DNA of 64,000 bases from Stieleria magnilauensis (GTDB taxonomy: Bacteria; Planctomycetota; Planctomycetia; Pirellulales; Pirellulaceae). The notes under the pieces were generated by a model. It was not told the origin of the DNA. It ran no database searches and worked only from the letters and a program-made list of their open reading frames with translations. The position numbers and the translations under genes are program-made. The stretch spans positions 7,256,233 to 7,320,232 of the forward strand of contig CP036432.1 in the NCBI GenBank assembly GCA_007753675.1, read 5' to 3'. Position 1 is the first letter of the stretch. Every line of letters starts with the position of its first letter. Of this stretch, positions 36,901 to 45,508 are shown one piece after another.

Positions 36901-39900
36901 TTCCTGGCTATTCGGTTCAATTATGGGCAGGGGACAACCTGCTCGCAGAGGACCGTTCTCTCTCGCCTAGTGAGGGAACCTACGAAACTTCAACGGTCCA
37001 GTATCACGCCGCCCGCGACGATGCCGACGCTGGGGCACTTCTCAAGATTGTGCTGGTCTCGGAGGGTTCCCTGGCAATCTTTGACAACGTCCGATTGACG
37101 GCGAGACCGCCGTTTCCGACCGGAATGGAGATTGATCCGATCAGCGGACAGATTGAGTGGACGCCAACGCTTGATCAACTCGGCGCCGTTGAAGTGTCCC
37201 TCATCGTCGACGATGGCAATGATGGCGTGATCAATCAAAACTTCGCCATCAATGTCCGCCCGAGTCCAGGAACCTTTGCGCCCTTCATTTTATCCACTCC
37301 CGTTGTACAGGCAGCCAGTGGTAGGTCCTATCTCTACGACGTGGACGCGATTGACCCAGACGGCGGCGGTGTTTCTTATCAGTTGATTCAATCGCCGAAC
37401 GGGATGATGATCGACCCAAGCAGCGGCGTGATCACGTGGAGCGCTTCATCGTTGACCGGGGGTGATCACACCGTGGTCGTTCATGCAACCGATGAGTTCG
37501 GAGCGTTCGACAGGCAGGAATACGTTTTGTCGGTGATCGACGGAGGTTCGATTTCGGGTTTGAAGTTCCATGACCTCGATGGTGACGGTCTGCGTGACTT
37601 GTCCACCCATCATGAACCCGGTCTGATCGGTTGGACGATCTATCTGGACGACAACGACAATGGAATCTTAGACGGCCAAGAACGATTCACGACAACGGAT
37701 GCGACAGGACGATACCAGTTCGCCGGCCTTCCGGCAGGGGACTACGTCGTCCGCGAAACGCATCGGACTGGGTGGCAACAAACCGCTCCCATTGAAAGTG
37801 TCTATCGTGTCCAGGTCGCCGCATCAGGCCCAGTGGAAGGAGTCGATTTCGGGAACGTTCATGTCCCCTACGGAGCAAATCTGCCGCCACAGTTCACGAG
37901 CACGCCGGTCGACTCGGTCCGCCTGGGCGACGATTGGCTCTATCAGGCCACCGCCGATGACCCGACCAACGACCCGCTGACGTATCGTTTGTCGGTCCGC
38001 CCAGCGGGCATGGTGATTTCAGAATCGACCGGCTTGATCAGCTGGACGCCGGACGCACAGCAAATCGGGTTGCATCAGGTGATCGTCGGGGTATCTGACG
38101 GACGTGGAGGCGTTGATCTCCAGAAATTCCAGCTCAACGTCACGGGCAATACGCCGCCAGTGATTTCCAGCTCGGCGCCTCTGCAAGCCGTCGCCGGACT
38201 TCCCTATCGGTATTCCGTCTCGGCTCAAGACGCTGACGAGGAAACCATCGCCTATCAGCTCCAATCCACGATCCCCGGGATGACGATCAACTTGGGCACC
38301 GGTGTGCTGGATTGGTCTGCGCCGACACTGGGAACACACGAGGTCACGCTGACGGCAGCCGACGGACGTGGAGGCATCGCGACACAGAGCTTCACCTTAG
38401 ACGTCGTCGCGGATGCTCCCAATGTGCCACCGGAAATCCGATCCACGCCGCGCGAAATCGCCGTGATCGGACAGAACTATCGCTATCGGGTCGCGGCGGA
38501 AGACGCGAACGCGGATCCACTGGAATACCTGCTTGAAACGGCTCCGGCAGGGATGAGTGTCAGCGAGAATGGATTGGTGCAGTGGGTGCCTGCGCGAACA
38601 CAGTTCGGACTTCACGACGTCGTTTTACGTGTCGACGACGGTCGGGGCGGAGTCGCCCGCCAAGAATTTGTGATCAACGTCCAGACTGATTTAGTCAACG
38701 ACCCGCCCGAGATCATCTCCAATCCCAGGCAACTGCTGACACTCGGCGACGACTATGTCTATGATCCGCGCGGCTTTGATCCCGACGGCGACGGGCTTGT
38801 CTGGTCGCTTACGACCGCACCGCGCGGCATGTCGATCGATACCGAATCGGGGTCCATCCGCTGGACACCTGACGATGATCAGCTCGGTTTTTTTCCCGTC
38901 ACCGTCGTCGGCGAGGACGGGCAAGGCGGTATCGGGGAGCAGTCCTACTCGATCCGGGTTCAATCGAACAACCTTCCGCCGTTGATCACCTCGACGCCGC
39001 CGACGATCGCCTACGTCGGCCACCCGTTGACCTACCACGTGGATGCGGACGATCCCGACGGATGGGTCTTGAGTGTCTTTGAGTATAAAGTCAACGGACC
39101 GGATGGGATGAAGATTTCGAACAGGGGTGTCCTGCAGTGGACACCGACGGCGGATCAAGTCGGCAGGCAGAACTTCATCGTCGTCGAAGTCTCCGATGGC
39201 ACGTCCGCTTCGCTTCAACCTTTCATCATTGAAGTTCTCAATGAAGCTCCGAACGCATGGCCGGTGATTACGTCGACACCACCGCCGCTCGCGACGATCG
39301 ATCAGCCCTACCGCTACGAACTGGCGGCTTCGGATGCGGACGGCGACGCCACCGTGTTTGAACTGATCGACGGACCGACGGGCATGCAACTGGTCGGTGG
39401 CGATGAACTGCAGTGGACGCCCACCGAAACCCTGCTCGGTTCACACTGGGTCACGGTTGCCGTCAGCGACTCCAAAGGAGGAGTCGGCCGACAGCGATTC
39501 AGCGTCGAGGCTGCACGAAATGAGCCGCCGGAGATCACCTCAACTGCGGTGACCACGGTGTCCGCCGGAGCACGCTATCGATATGACGTTCAAGTCGATG
39601 ATCCGGACGAGGATCTGATCAGCTTTCGTCTCGCCTCAGCTCCAGAGGGAATGACGGTCGATCCACTCGGCCGTATCCAATGGAATCCTACCAACGCTCA
39701 GATCGGGTCTCATCCGATCGAACTTGTGGTGACCGATGGTCGCGGAGGAGAAGACCGCAGCACGTACACGATCGATGTCACCGCCGACTCCAATGCTCCG
39801 ACCGTACGGATCACGCTCAGCGACAATCCGGTCAACCTTGGCGGACAAGTGGATCTGATCGTCACGGCGGTGGATGACGTCGGCGTTGATTCAATCAACG

Positions 39901-42900
39901 TGACCGCTGGCGGATTGCCGATCGTGCTGGACAGAAACGGAAGGGCGACTTTACCGGCAGACGTGGCCGGATCGCTTGATCTTGTGGCGACCGCAACCGA
40001 CGCCGCGGGCAACATCGGCCAAGCAACGGAGACCTTGCTGGTCGTCGATCCGAACGACACGGATGCCCCCGTGGTCAGCATTGATTCACCAGACTACGGA
40101 GGCCTGCTCACCGGACCGATCGATGTGGTAGGCACCGTCGCGGATGATTCACTGCTCGGATGGACGTTGTCCTTCGCACCGTTTGTCGGTGGACCGTTTG
40201 TCGAAATCGCCAACGGAGACCAACCGGTCGTGGGCGGCGTCCTGGGCCAATTCGATCCGACTCTGTTGAGCAACGACAGCTACGTGCTGCAGTTGTACGC
40301 AGAGGACGCCAGTGGGAAATCATCCCTCGAACAAATTCTGGTCGAGGTGACCAGCGATCTGAAAGTCGGCAACTTCACGCTTTCCTTTACAGACTTGTCG
40401 ATACCGGTCTCCGGCATTCCGATCGTTTTGGCGCGCACCTATGACTCGCTCAATGCCCAAACCAACGATGACTTTGGGTTTGGCTGGAGAATGGAGTTTC
40501 GCGATACGGACCTCCGATCCAGCGTCGCCAAGACCGGTGCCGAAGAGGACCTGATCTACAATCCGTACTACGACGGCGCGCGGGTGTACGTCACCGTCCC
40601 CGGCGGACGACGCGAAGGGTTCACGTTCCGCATGACGCCCGCGCCCGGCATCGGCGCGGCGCTGCTGGGGATCTTTCGCGGCGAATTCGTGCCCGACCCC
40701 GGTGTCGACAGTGCACTGACGTCCGGCAATTATCAATTGCGTGCGGGCACGTTCGGCGAAGCGATCGACTATACCAGCGGATTGCCATTCAACCCGGCCT
40801 CGCCGCTCTTCCATGGCGGATTCACCCTGACCAGCAAAGAAGGTATCGAGTACGAAATCGCCGGCGACAGCGGCGACCTCTCATCCGTCAAAGATCGCAA
40901 CGGCAACACGCTAACTTTCACCGACCAAGGCGTCTTCAGTTCGACGGGGCAAGAGATCGCCTTTGAACGGAACGCCGCCGGTCTGATCAGCGCCGTGACC
41001 GATCCGGCAGGTGGCCGCATCGAGTATCAGTACAGTGCGGCCGGTGACCTAACATCCGTCACCGATCGCGAAAACAACACGACAACGTTCAAGTACGAAC
41101 AACCCGGTCGGCCGCACTACCTGACCGAGATCATCGACCCACTCGGACGGACCGGGATCCGCAGCGAGTACGACAATGCAGGCCGTTTGATCAAAATGAT
41201 TGACGCCGACGACGAAGCGATCGAGTTGATTCATGATCCCGCCAATTTCGTCGACACCGTTCAGAACCAACTCGGTCACCAAACGACCTACGAGTATGAC
41301 ATTCGCGGCAATGTGGTCACGGAAATTGACGGCGAAGGCGGCATCACTCGCTATACCTACGACGACCCCAACGATCCGACTCTCGAAACGTCGATCACAA
41401 AAGTGCTCGCAGACGGCACCCAATTGACGACAACGATGCAGTACGACGCGGATGGAAACCTGATTGTCGAGACCGATCCGCTGGGTCGCCGAACGTTCAG
41501 CACCTTCGACAGTTTCGGCAACGTGCTGACCACCACCGACGCGCTGGGCAACACGACGGCCAACGCCTACGACGCCCGCGGCAACCTGCTTTCGATCACC
41601 GATCCGGTGGGCCAGGTCACGAGTTTCACCTACGACGCTTCCGGCAACCCACTGACGATGTCACTGCCCGGCGGAAACACACAGAGCTTCACCTACCATG
41701 GCACGGGATATGTGCTGACGCAAACCGATGCGTTGGGGCACAGCACAACGTTTTCCTACGACGCTCTTGGCAATCAGTTGACCGAAACGCGTACACAAAC
41801 CACACCGACCGGGACGCGGACGATCGTGACGGCGTCCGAGTATGACTCCGAAAGTCGCGTGCGATTCCGTCGCCTGTACGAAGACGGTCAACTGCAGTGG
41901 CAGACCGAAACGCAATACGACGTTGTCGGAAACCGAGTCGGTGAGATCGATGCACTCGGACGCTTCACCCGGTCGGTTTACGACGATCGTGGATTGTTAG
42001 TGGCGATGGTTTATCCCGATGCCACACCCGGCGACGACAGTGACAATCCGCGAACGATGACGGAATACGACGCGGCGGGCCAAAAGATCGCCGAGATCGA
42101 TGAACTCGACCGTCGCACAGAGTACGTCTACGACAAGGCTGGTCGTCAGATCGCGATGATCTATCCCGATGGCACACCTGGCGATCCCACAGACAACCCG
42201 CGCACCTCGACGGCATACGATGCGGCGGGCAGGACGATCGCTCAAGTGGACGCGCGTGGAAATCGCACCGAGTTTGTGCTCGACGCAGCGGGACAGCAGG
42301 TCGAAGTCATCTTTCCCGACGGGACTCCCGGTGACTTGAATGACAATCCGCGCTCACTGACGGAGTACGACATTGCTGGACGAAGCATCGCGCAGACTGA
42401 CCCGCTTGGCAACGTCACGCGATTTGAATACGACGACGCTGGCCGCCCCTTGCAAACTTTCTTCGTCTATAGCAGCAGCACGAAAAGCGTCTTTGACGAT
42501 GCCGGACGCCTTACCAGGCGAATCGATCAAGCCGGACGGGGCACCGAATACGAATACGATGCAGCAGGCCGATTGACCGCGGTGATTCTGCCGGAGGTTG
42601 ATGATCCGATCACCGGCACCCGCGTTCGTCCGCGAACGGAGTATGAATACGACGAACTCGGCAATTTGGTTGTCCAGCGAGACGCGCGAGGCCGAGAGAC
42701 CTTGTTCGAGTATGACGGCCAAGGCCGACGGACCGCGACGGTGCTGCCGCTGGGTCAACGATCAACAACGACCTACGACGCGGTCGGAAACGCGATCAGC
42801 ACGACCGACTTCAACGGCGACACGATCGGATTCGAATACGACGCCCGTGATCGCCTGGCCATGAAAGACTTGCCGGGAACGTTCCCCGATGTCGCGTACA

Positions 42901-44651
42901 GCTACACGATGACCAGCCAACTAGCGACGGTGACGGACGGCCGCGGCAGCACCACCTATTCGTATGACGCACAAGATCGATTGATCTCGCGTACCGATCC
43001 GGACGGAGCCGCGATCGGGTACTCCTACGACTTGGCGGGCAACCGCACATCGGTCACGACGCGAGTCGGATTGAATCCGCCCCGCGTGACCGGATACACG
43101 TTCGACGAACAGAATCGCATGGCGACGGTGACGGATCCCGAGAGCCTGGTCACGACGTACCGCTACGACGCGGCGAGTCGCTTGGTCCAGACAGCGTTTC
43201 CCAACAACACGGTCGAAAACCGTAGCTATGACGACCTTCACCGATTGAAGTTGGTGGAGACCCGCAACGCGACGACCGATGAGGTCTTGGCGAGTTTCGG
43301 CTATGAGCTTGACGAGGTCGGAAACCGCATGGCGATGATCGAACATGACGGCCGCCGAGTCGAGTACGAATACGATGAACTGTATCGCTTGACCGGCGAG
43401 ACGATCTTTGACGCCGGCAGCGCAACGGCCAACCGTGACGTGGACTACGTCTACGACATCGTCGGGAACCGAATGGAGCGAGACGATTCCGCCGAAGGAG
43501 CAACGACCTACACCTACGATGACAACGATCGGTTGTTGACCGAAACCCTCGCCGGCGACGAGACCCGTTACGCCTACGACGACAACGGCAACACGCTTTC
43601 CAAAACATCTCCGACCGACACCGTCTTCTACAGCTGGGATCCCGAGAACCGTCTGATCGCCGCCGACACCGACGGCGATGGCAGCGACGATGTGACGTAT
43701 CAGTACGATCACGAAGGCATGCGAGTCAGCAAGACGGCAGACGGCGAAGAGACCCGATTCCTACTCGACAAGAACCGCCCCTACGCCCAAGTCCTGGAGG
43801 AATACACGCCCGGCGGCATCGTTTTGAAAGTCTCCTACGTCCACGGCCACGACCTGATCTCCCAAAACCGCCACCCCGACACCGGTAAGTCCTTCTACCA
43901 CGTCGATGGGATCGGGAGCACGAGGGCATTGAGCGATGCGTTAGGCATCATCACCGATTGGTATACCTACGATGCGTACGGGCAGATGGCTGGGCAGGCG
44001 GGGACGACAAAGAATGAGTTTCTGTTTACTGGCGAGCAACGAGACTCGGAGATCACATTCGACTACCTAAGAGCTCGGTTCCTCGACCCCAGTCTCGGGC
44101 GATTCATGAGTCGCGATCCGTTTCCTCCGATAGTGAGTCTTGCAGCCAGCATTCATCGTTTCGCCTATGGATATGGAGATCCGATTAATCGAATTGATCC
44201 GAGTGGCAAATTCCCTAGTTTGCTTAACACAACAATCGCTACAAACCTGCGTGCATTCTCATTCGGCGACCTGCAAAAAGTCGCGGTTGGAGTTGTGAAA
44301 GTTGCCGCTGTGCGTGTCATCGGAACAGGGATCATCGAACCTGCCAATTCGCTTCGCAATCTAGCACTTCTTGAAATCGCGAATGGGAATGATTGGTTTG
44401 CTCTTTTCAATGAGGCATCCGCAATCCGATCGTTCGGCTTTGCACTTGTGCATTCAGTTTTGGAAGCGGCGTCTCTTGGCGAAGGATTGATGGGGGGGAT
44501 TCGTTCACTTACAGGGTCCGTTCACAACCTTGTGAAGCTCTCTCAAACACCCGGAGCTTTGATCGGCGACTTGGTCAATGATGCGCGGGCCGCGGCAGAT
44601 GCGATCAACTCCCTCCTGGATCACGCGGGCCCGCAGAAACCCGGGGAGTAG
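30954..44651 (+). CDS. Giant LEPR-motif RHS/YD-repeat surface protein with toxin-like C-terminal tip
   Basis: 4,565 aa. A basic N-terminus precedes L35-EPRIVLDA43, the planctomycete LEPR-type motif. In order: a dockerin-like EF-hand pair (about 155-205, DLNGDGAVQ and DVNLDGLL), bacterial Ig-like modules (about 240-810), an IgGFc-binding-like domain (about 1030-1440, TDFWFATES, ATAVIPTEALGTDY), an invasin-like Ig module (1445-1540), ten putative-Ig/cadherin-like modules (about 1759-2945) interrupted by a carbohydrate-binding-like insert (about 1895-2055) and an SdrD-B-like module (about 2196-2302), then an RHS/YD region (about 3136-4410). The RHS core ends with YHVDGIGSTRALSD, RARFLDPSLGRFMSRDP and DPSGKFP. 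The last ~147 residues match nothing I know and are visibly lower in G+C. RHS shells typically enclose a C-terminal toxin. Function here is adhesion, contact or toxin delivery, by inference. Confidence 0.93.
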   Translation: MTQETLPRKPNRLVLRRSRHGNRRRKTRRSLMQALEPRIVLDADPGNVFAHLYGEIERPSGSYEIPFQINSDTFLSARGTQVLGFKVDSGESGSLDPASAKIRHSNGTYLALNFSDDDLSPGTSSLVVAELVPGDYTLEIRSQNETSGAFDVSVFLAGDLNGDGAVQISDRYDLIRLLRSRSYRVEADVNLDGLLTSFDTAHLLRNYGVSTSIEPLALAAGLDPGAQQTLPDGTPVTALDAQRVSGLTNPGANIGVDFDADPTIDVNLLVDATGEFSTPVTLTEGPNRISVYATDSFGQSASVVLDVVLDTTAPALSLSLAADSDSDPIGDLQTTAESVTLEGRTEAGQPVQLFRNGDLINVVASMTADADGVIQFGGQPLQLGGNLFTAIAVDLVGNSAQTNLEVTRISGDTTAPSIDLSLVDDTGVSRTDHITRDARVIGQINDDSDLATVQATVDGVISGSLVDVTSYLQSDGSISFDSTLLSTLNGGPIPDGDFSLRVVAADEFGNESSHSIAITLDTVAPNVDIASPIDGTITNTSVTVSGQATDDGSAIVSLEGKLDQRDLFSIGLDATGQFSFNSAIVGGATDDGPHTYALRATDLAGNVSGFQAVNFTLDTLVPVVAITAPVDGLLTATNVSVTGQASDVGVGLQSARARIDQGEFFAVSLDGAGNFNFPTTFQVDGSNDGTHTVEVQVSDRAGNGSELASVSVLLDSTAPGAILSLAETSDTGVLGDGSTHLDVVTIEGQTEPDVTAVLLADGRTTQADTIGKFTFADVPLGHGENRVEVRLTDAAGNSAIVAEEFVRTVEVTELVERTDFTVSKEFAITVPAEPSYVQLTYSDLHFDQADDFINDAFEIALVDEAGNSLVHAITGSADAAFNWTEGESPALGANTLHAGQTVKIDLTHIAAGTSATLIARLVNNDNDTMTSVTVRSDGIFSGSLGTPVGTNVVESIGGGASGGFAAEQTTAANLTTRSGPAQSFTGSFDVSVDAAGSEIGSGEPSQPIEIVGSPAFATNVVAGTSNPLNYSGTDFWFATESSDWGTFLITSDTAVTGTFEEDSIFGSDGTVLVPGYTETFSASPGNPAKIVARSSGHARITASGDVSVVALDAIFGKATAVIPTEALGTDYMVLGWPNEDNCPCMSYSQFEINAIEDDTSVTITTRETLADTSGHTAFNGSLRHEVPNRTLPTGVPVTMTFNKGDNLSALVNYDVNSTIVTLDDLTGTTIQSDKPIFVTAGSSGELMEQMPSVNTWGSHYFTQPIPAFDAPYTIRVLAAEDETDVFIDGQQVATLDSGELHQQQLSETVEITSTNPVLVGQLTHVPPNEPFSGAVSTLVLTPVEQYVDTHRIVMPTHEWNSIPIQNLGIVAPSAAIGTLTIDGEPVPAGLFEPIGDSGFVSVPLEVESGDHFLTAAVPFSAAVYFFGTFDSERRVTAYFYGSGGGLAPIASVDSVLLSTDTALNSVGREATLRSVVLDEIQNPLPGVRVDLVIEGSNESVGHGYTDENGIATFTYTGGLPGLDQIRASVGQVHDSLELEWAFLAPPTITIDSPASGGTVTAGNSVLVTGTALSHADGGPITHVTVNDGPVDVLDPSGNFFAALAIEPGLNTFAFTAYDTFGQSDTETLHLLGVSSGQPDPIFDVVSDVSGSLVGRYGKTTYNARAKLLYTELAIENDGDYPVDVPLVVGITNLSDPSVRVRGFDGRTADGVPFFDLSSRVSDGTLEPGESSAGRMISFFDPNQTPFTYDVVVLGKPNEAPEILTTPIVQATLDRPYRYDVDAIDPEGSAIAYRLRSGPSTAAIDAQTGVVTWTPQTGDAGTHVMIVGAEDGRGGSTEQRFLLSAVAAPPNRPPQILSSPVVDAYVGETYRYQVNAADPDNDSLTYRLQPIPPTDVSVLNPGFEDDVLISGGFRQGSFSGWEVVGRGGVYNPTSSDFPNGNASEGNNVAYHFGGTLSQTLTSPLEAGKLYTLEVDVGRRIRYEFPGYSVQLWAGDNLLAEDRSLSPSEGTYETSTVQYHAARDDADAGALLKIVLVSEGSLAIFDNVRLTARPPFPTGMEIDPISGQIEWTPTLDQLGAVEVSLIVDDGNDGVINQNFAINVRPSPGTFAPFILSTPVVQAASGRSYLYDVDAIDPDGGGVSYQLIQSPNGMMIDPSSGVITWSASSLTGGDHTVVVHATDEFGAFDRQEYVLSVIDGGSISGLKFHDLDGDGLRDLSTHHEPGLIGWTIYLDDNDNGILDGQERFTTTDATGRYQFAGLPAGDYVVRETHRTGWQQTAPIESVYRVQVAASGPVEGVDFGNVHVPYGANLPPQFTSTPVDSVRLGDDWLYQATADDPTNDPLTYRLSVRPAGMVISESTGLISWTPDAQQIGLHQVIVGVSDGRGGVDLQKFQLNVTGNTPPVISSSAPLQAVAGLPYRYSVSAQDADEETIAYQLQSTIPGMTINLGTGVLDWSAPTLGTHEVTLTAADGRGGIATQSFTLDVVADAPNVPPEIRSTPREIAVIGQNYRYRVAAEDANADPLEYLLETAPAGMSVSENGLVQWVPARTQFGLHDVVLRVDDGRGGVARQEFVINVQTDLVNDPPEIISNPRQLLTLGDDYVYDPRGFDPDGDGLVWSLTTAPRGMSIDTESGSIRWTPDDDQLGFFPVTVVGEDGQGGIGEQSYSIRVQSNNLPPLITSTPPTIAYVGHPLTYHVDADDPDGWVLSVFEYKVNGPDGMKISNRGVLQWTPTADQVGRQNFIVVEVSDGTSASLQPFIIEVLNEAPNAWPVITSTPPPLATIDQPYRYELAASDADGDATVFELIDGPTGMQLVGGDELQWTPTETLLGSHWVTVAVSDSKGGVGRQRFSVEAARNEPPEITSTAVTTVSAGARYRYDVQVDDPDEDLISFRLASAPEGMTVDPLGRIQWNPTNAQIGSHPIELVVTDGRGGEDRSTYTIDVTADSNAPTVRITLSDNPVNLGGQVDLIVTAVDDVGVDSINVTAGGLPIVLDRNGRATLPADVAGSLDLVATATDAAGNIGQATETLLVVDPNDTDAPVVSIDSPDYGGLLTGPIDVVGTVADDSLLGWTLSFAPFVGGPFVEIANGDQPVVGGVLGQFDPTLLSNDSYVLQLYAEDASGKSSLEQILVEVTSDLKVGNFTLSFTDLSIPVSGIPIVLARTYDSLNAQTNDDFGFGWRMEFRDTDLRSSVAKTGAEEDLIYNPYYDGARVYVTVPGGRREGFTFRMTPAPGIGAALLGIFRGEFVPDPGVDSALTSGNYQLRAGTFGEAIDYTSGLPFNPASPLFHGGFTLTSKEGIEYEIAGDSGDLSSVKDRNGNTLTFTDQGVFSSTGQEIAFERNAAGLISAVTDPAGGRIEYQYSAAGDLTSVTDRENNTTTFKYEQPGRPHYLTEIIDPLGRTGIRSEYDNAGRLIKMIDADDEAIELIHDPANFVDTVQNQLGHQTTYEYDIRGNVVTEIDGEGGITRYTYDDPNDPTLETSITKVLADGTQLTTTMQYDADGNLIVETDPLGRRTFSTFDSFGNVLTTTDALGNTTANAYDARGNLLSITDPVGQVTSFTYDASGNPLTMSLPGGNTQSFTYHGTGYVLTQTDALGHSTTFSYDALGNQLTETRTQTTPTGTRTIVTASEYDSESRVRFRRLYEDGQLQWQTETQYDVVGNRVGEIDALGRFTRSVYDDRGLLVAMVYPDATPGDDSDNPRTMTEYDAAGQKIAEIDELDRRTEYVYDKAGRQIAMIYPDGTPGDPTDNPRTSTAYDAAGRTIAQVDARGNRTEFVLDAAGQQVEVIFPDGTPGDLNDNPRSLTEYDIAGRSIAQTDPLGNVTRFEYDDAGRPLQTFFVYSSSTKSVFDDAGRLTRRIDQAGRGTEYEYDAAGRLTAVILPEVDDPITGTRVRPRTEYEYDELGNLVVQRDARGRETLFEYDGQGRRTATVLPLGQRSTTTYDAVGNAISTTDFNGDTIGFEYDARDRLAMKDLPGTFPDVAYSYTMTSQLATVTDGRGSTTYSYDAQDRLISRTDPDGAAIGYSYDLAGNRTSVTTRVGLNPPRVTGYTFDEQNRMATVTDPESLVTTYRYDAASRLVQTAFPNNTVENRSYDDLHRLKLVETRNATTDEVLASFGYELDEVGNRMAMIEHDGRRVEYEYDELYRLTGETIFDAGSATANRDVDYVYDIVGNRMERDDSAEGATTYTYDDNDRLLTETLAGDETRYAYDDNGNTLSKTSPTDTVFYSWDPENRLIAADTDGDGSDDVTYQYDHEGMRVSKTADGEETRFLLDKNRPYAQVLEEYTPGGIVLKVSYVHGHDLISQNRHPDTGKSFYHVDGIGSTRALSDALGIITDWYTYDAYGQMAGQAGTTKNEFLFTGEQRDSEITFDYLRARFLDPSLGRFMSRDPFPPIVSLAASIHRFAYGYGDPINRIDPSGKFPSLLNTTIATNLRAFSFGDLQKVAVGVVKVAAVRVIGTGIIEPANSLRNLALLEIANGNDWFALFNEASAIRSFGFALVHSVLEAASLGEGLMGGIRSLTGSVHNLVKLSQTPGALIGDLVNDARAAADAINSLLDHAGPQKPGE

Positions 44652-44871
44652 AAAAGAGGGGGCAGTAAGTTGAAATCAAAGCGGTCAGAAGATTCAAAGG
44701 GGCCAGAAGATTCAAAGGGGCCAGGCCTCTTTGTTGAGGCGAGGGTGGCGTTCTTTCCGTAGCCGACCGCGTTGACTGAGGAGAGAGAGATAAATGGCAG
44801 GCGGAGCACGCCGTGCCGGGGTTATCAGGATTGAGAGTTTTGGTTCGTACTTCACTGTTGGGATTTGCATC
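44652..44871. other. Intergenic region with tandem repeat
   Basis: 220 bp between the RHS gene and a PEP-CTERM gene. It contains a tandem repeat (listed separately) flanked by AAAGAGG near 44654 and CCTCTTT near 44725, which could pair across it. There is no open gene that could serve as an immunity partner for the RHS tip. Confidence 0.6.
44686..44721. repeat. Two tandem 18-bp repeats
   Basis: CAGAAGATTCAAAGGGGC occurs at 44686-44703 and again at 44704-44721, with a further partial GGTCAGAAG edge upstream. It has the same 18-nt period as the direct repeat near 18928, but a different sequence. Confidence 0.9.
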
Positions 44872-45501
44872 ATGAATTGTTTTCGTTTGATGGTTTGTTT
44901 GGTTCTGGGGGCGTATGTTTCAACGAGTGCGAGTGCCGGGGTGATGTCGCTGACCCTGGACTCACGTGGTGTGGATTTGAACGCACTGGAGCTTGGTGAT
45001 TCCGTCACCATCGATGTGTTACTTGACCGCTTGGGGATTGGCAAACTGACGGACTTAGGCGCGACGGTGACCTTGTCCTCGACAAGTCATCTGAGTGATC
45101 CTGCGGTCAACCCGATCGCCGGCGACATCGTTCCCGATCCGTTGGACGTCCTTTTTTCCGGAGGTTTTTTCAATGACTCGGTCGATGCCCAGTTCACGAC
45201 GTTCTTTAGTTTCGTGCCGGACCCTGAGATCAATTCCGATGGCGTGTTCTTCTCCTTCGATTTGACCGCCATCGCGGCCGGCAGCGGCAGTATCGGGTTC
45301 GACCTCTTCAGTCCTTTCGCGATTGCCGCTGACGATCCGCTGAATCCGATTTTTGACATCGATACGAGTGAATTGAACTACACGGTCACAGCCAGCAACG
45401 CCGTCCCCGAGCCGGCTTCGTTGCTCTGTTTCGGTTGCATCGCAGTGGCAAGTCTGACGCAACGGCGGCGATGCCGCAGTCGACGGTCACGCCCCGCATG
45501 A
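44872..45501 (+). CDS. PEP-CTERM sorted secreted protein
   Basis: 209 aa from the ATG at 44872, which is preceded by GGGA (44860-44863) and begins a normal signal peptide (MNCFRLMVCLVLGAYVS, cleavage near SASAG). An in-frame ATG at 44794 would add 26 residues with no signal character. The body is cohesin-like (VDLNALELGDSVTIDVLL, GFFNDSV, IAAGSGSIGFDLFS). The tail VPEPASLLCFGCIAVAS then Arg-rich is a PEP-CTERM signal. A cohesin-like fold next to a gene with dockerin-like repeats hints at a binding pair, but that is inference. The next gene starts 7 bp downstream. Confidence 0.85.
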   Translation: MNCFRLMVCLVLGAYVSTSASAGVMSLTLDSRGVDLNALELGDSVTIDVLLDRLGIGKLTDLGATVTLSSTSHLSDPAVNPIAGDIVPDPLDVLFSGGFFNDSVDAQFTTFFSFVPDPEINSDGVFFSFDLTAIAAGSGSIGFDLFSPFAIAADDPLNPIFDIDTSELNYTVTASNAVPEPASLLCFGCIAVASLTQRRRCRSRRSRPA

Positions 45502-45508
45502 GATCGCC

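Noticed and set aside
44652-44871. Small immunity gene for the RHS tip
   Set aside because: The region contains repeats and no frame with a start, ribosome-binding site and sensible composition.
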